From: Candidatus Limnocylindrales bacterium
GTDB lineage: Bacteria > Moduliflexota > Moduliflexia > Moduliflexales > JAUQPW01
Assembly (NCBI GenBank): GCA_035559535.1
Contig: DATMBG010000017.1
Location: forward strand, 1 to 64,000
Reading direction: 5' to 3'
DNA length: 64,000 nt
This document shows, in pieces, positions 63,214 through 64,000 of the stretch (position 1 is the first letter of the stretch; each line of letters opens with the position of its first letter). A program made the position numbers and the translations under genes. The notes under the pieces are model-generated. The model searched no databases, was not told the DNA's origin, and was given only the letters and a program-made list of their open reading frames with translations.

Positions 63214-63315
63214 ATCCGGACAAATCTCAAATCGAGAAGACAGATACAGATTAACCTATATGATTTTTAAAATTCCTTTTAATTCCCTTTTAGTTATGGG
63301 ATCAGGAGGAGGCCT

Positions 63316-64000
63316 ATGATACTTGTAGATACCCATGCCCATATCTATTCTGAAGATACGACGCAGTATCCTCAAATTCCAGAACCCTATTTACCACCCC
63401 CCGGTCGAGGAACCCTTGAAGATTTAAGGAACGAGATGCGTACGAGTGGGGTGGATCGGGTGGTGGTTGTGCAAACCTTCACCGCTTATGGCCATGACAA
63501 TCGTTTGATTCTTGACACTGTACGGGATAACCGGTCCTGGATGACAGGGGTTGTGAACGTTGATCCCTTCGATGTTCACTCCCTGGATATTTTGGAACAG
63601 GCCCTTTCTGTGGGAGTACGGGGTAATAGGGTATCCCAGGGATGGCCCACAGACGGTTCGGTACTTGCCGGGCATCGCCGATTATGGGAAGCGGCCAGGC
63701 GATTGAAGATGGTGGTGTGTGCTTTACTTAATCCACCGAATCTTCGATCTCTGGCCAGTCTACTCAATGAATTCCCGGATGTACCGGTTGTGCTGGATCA
63801 TTGTGCAAACCTGAAAGCTTCTGACCACCCGCAGTCGGAATATCTACAAAAGGTTCTGGATTTAGCCCGATTCGAAAATTTGTATGCGAAGTTATCATTT
63901 GTCGTTATGGGATCGGAACAAGAGTTTCCTTGCCGGGATATGTTCGAGATGACACGACAGATCATCGATGCCTATACGCCGGAGCGGTGTATGTGGGGGA
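63316..64000 (+). CDS. Amidohydrolase-family protein (partial, right edge)
   Basis: The frame opens at an ATG with AGGAGGAGG 5 nt upstream and runs to the window end (228 codons, no stop). It begins ILVDTHAHIYSED, the D-x-H-x-H metal motif of the TIM-barrel amidohydrolase-2 family. Later blocks are VDRVVVVQTF, WMTGVVNVDP, VGVRGNRVSQG, PVVLDHCANL and NLYAKLSFVV. Members hydrolyse lactones, decarboxylate aromatic acids or cleave related C-O/C-C bonds; the substrate is unknown. The C-terminal metal Asp region (family FGSD..P) is outside the window; the end CMWG fits its start. Confidence 0.9.
   Translation, partial: MILVDTHAHIYSEDTTQYPQIPEPYLPPPGRGTLEDLRNEMRTSGVDRVVVVQTFTAYGHDNRLILDTVRDNRSWMTGVVNVDPFDVHSLDILEQALSVGVRGNRVSQGWPTDGSVLAGHRRLWEAARRLKMVVCALLNPPNLRSLASLLNEFPDVPVVLDHCANLKASDHPQSEYLQKVLDLARFENLYAKLSFVVMGSEQEFPCRDMFEMTRQIIDAYTPERCMWG

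Overview
The window is a bacterial chromosome segment of roughly average GC content. Short intergenic spacers separate mostly housekeeping and signalling genes. It opens with the 5' end of a 16S rRNA gene on the minus strand and ends inside an amidohydrolase gene. The gene set points to a Gram-negative-type bacterium of a poorly sampled lineage: rpoA outside the ribosomal protein operon, an unlinked 5S rRNA, an orphan NrfD/ActC-type quinol oxidoreductase subunit, Ser/Thr kinases with PP2C phosphatases, DUF4388 and PEGA domains, many HEAT and TPR repeats, and acyl-CoA metabolism. The 16S fragment is too short to name the phylum by eye. No phage, CRISPR, insertion sequence or tRNA gene was seen.

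Layout. 0-5 kb: 16S 5' end with a consensus promoter and boxA, D-2-hydroxyacid dehydrogenase, cold-shock protein, lexA, a lone 5S rRNA, rpoA and hemC. 5-14.5 kb: an exported DUF3352/GspG-like protein, fadD, then a four-gene stress and partner-switch operon (YbjN/CesT-like, PspA, an HPt-like protein lacking its histidine, receiver-GAF-PP2C phosphatase) and hisB. 14.5-23.5 kb, mostly minus strand: a pseudokinase-cNMP-DUF4388 protein, a MOT1-type transporter coupled to a GT4 glycosyltransferase, glgC, lon and hsp20. 23.7-31 kb: a chemotaxis-like operon cheR-HEAT-cheR-cheB without CheA, CheW or receptor, then a GspE-like protein with damaged ATPase motifs. 31-40.6 kb: purB, then an envelope phospho-signalling cluster (FHA-PBP, Ser/Thr kinase-TPR, PP2C, membrane TPR protein, PEGA protein).

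40.7-51.6 kb: class-III aminotransferase, coaE, metallophosphoesterase, gamma-glutamyltransferase, then a run with a quinone-oxidoreductase-like enzyme, an aminoglycoside-phosphotransferase-like kinase, an ACAD11-like acyl-CoA dehydrogenase, arfB, an amino-acid permease and a SelW-like protein. The kinase plus dehydrogenase form a split version of vertebrate ACAD11, which suggests 4-hydroxyacyl-CoA breakdown. 52-64 kb: ArnT/PMT-like glycosyltransferase, SUMF1-domain protein, P1 peptidase, a decayed HAD gene, a three-repeat exported protein with a thioredoxin-like end, the NrfD/ActC protein, adenosine/adenine deaminase, tag, and the amidohydrolase running off the edge.

Intergenic DNA carries several families of short repeats. 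There are degenerate heptamer inverted repeats at three gene junctions, two non-coding elements sharing terminal inverted repeats, a dispersed core repeat, and purine-rich octamer palindromes, one of which seems to have entered glgC in frame. The most unusual biology is signalling built from degenerate parts (pseudokinase, His-less HPt, Walker-B-less GspE) and a penicillin-binding protein whose FHA domains should lie outside the cytoplasm beside a cytoplasmic kinase and phosphatase.
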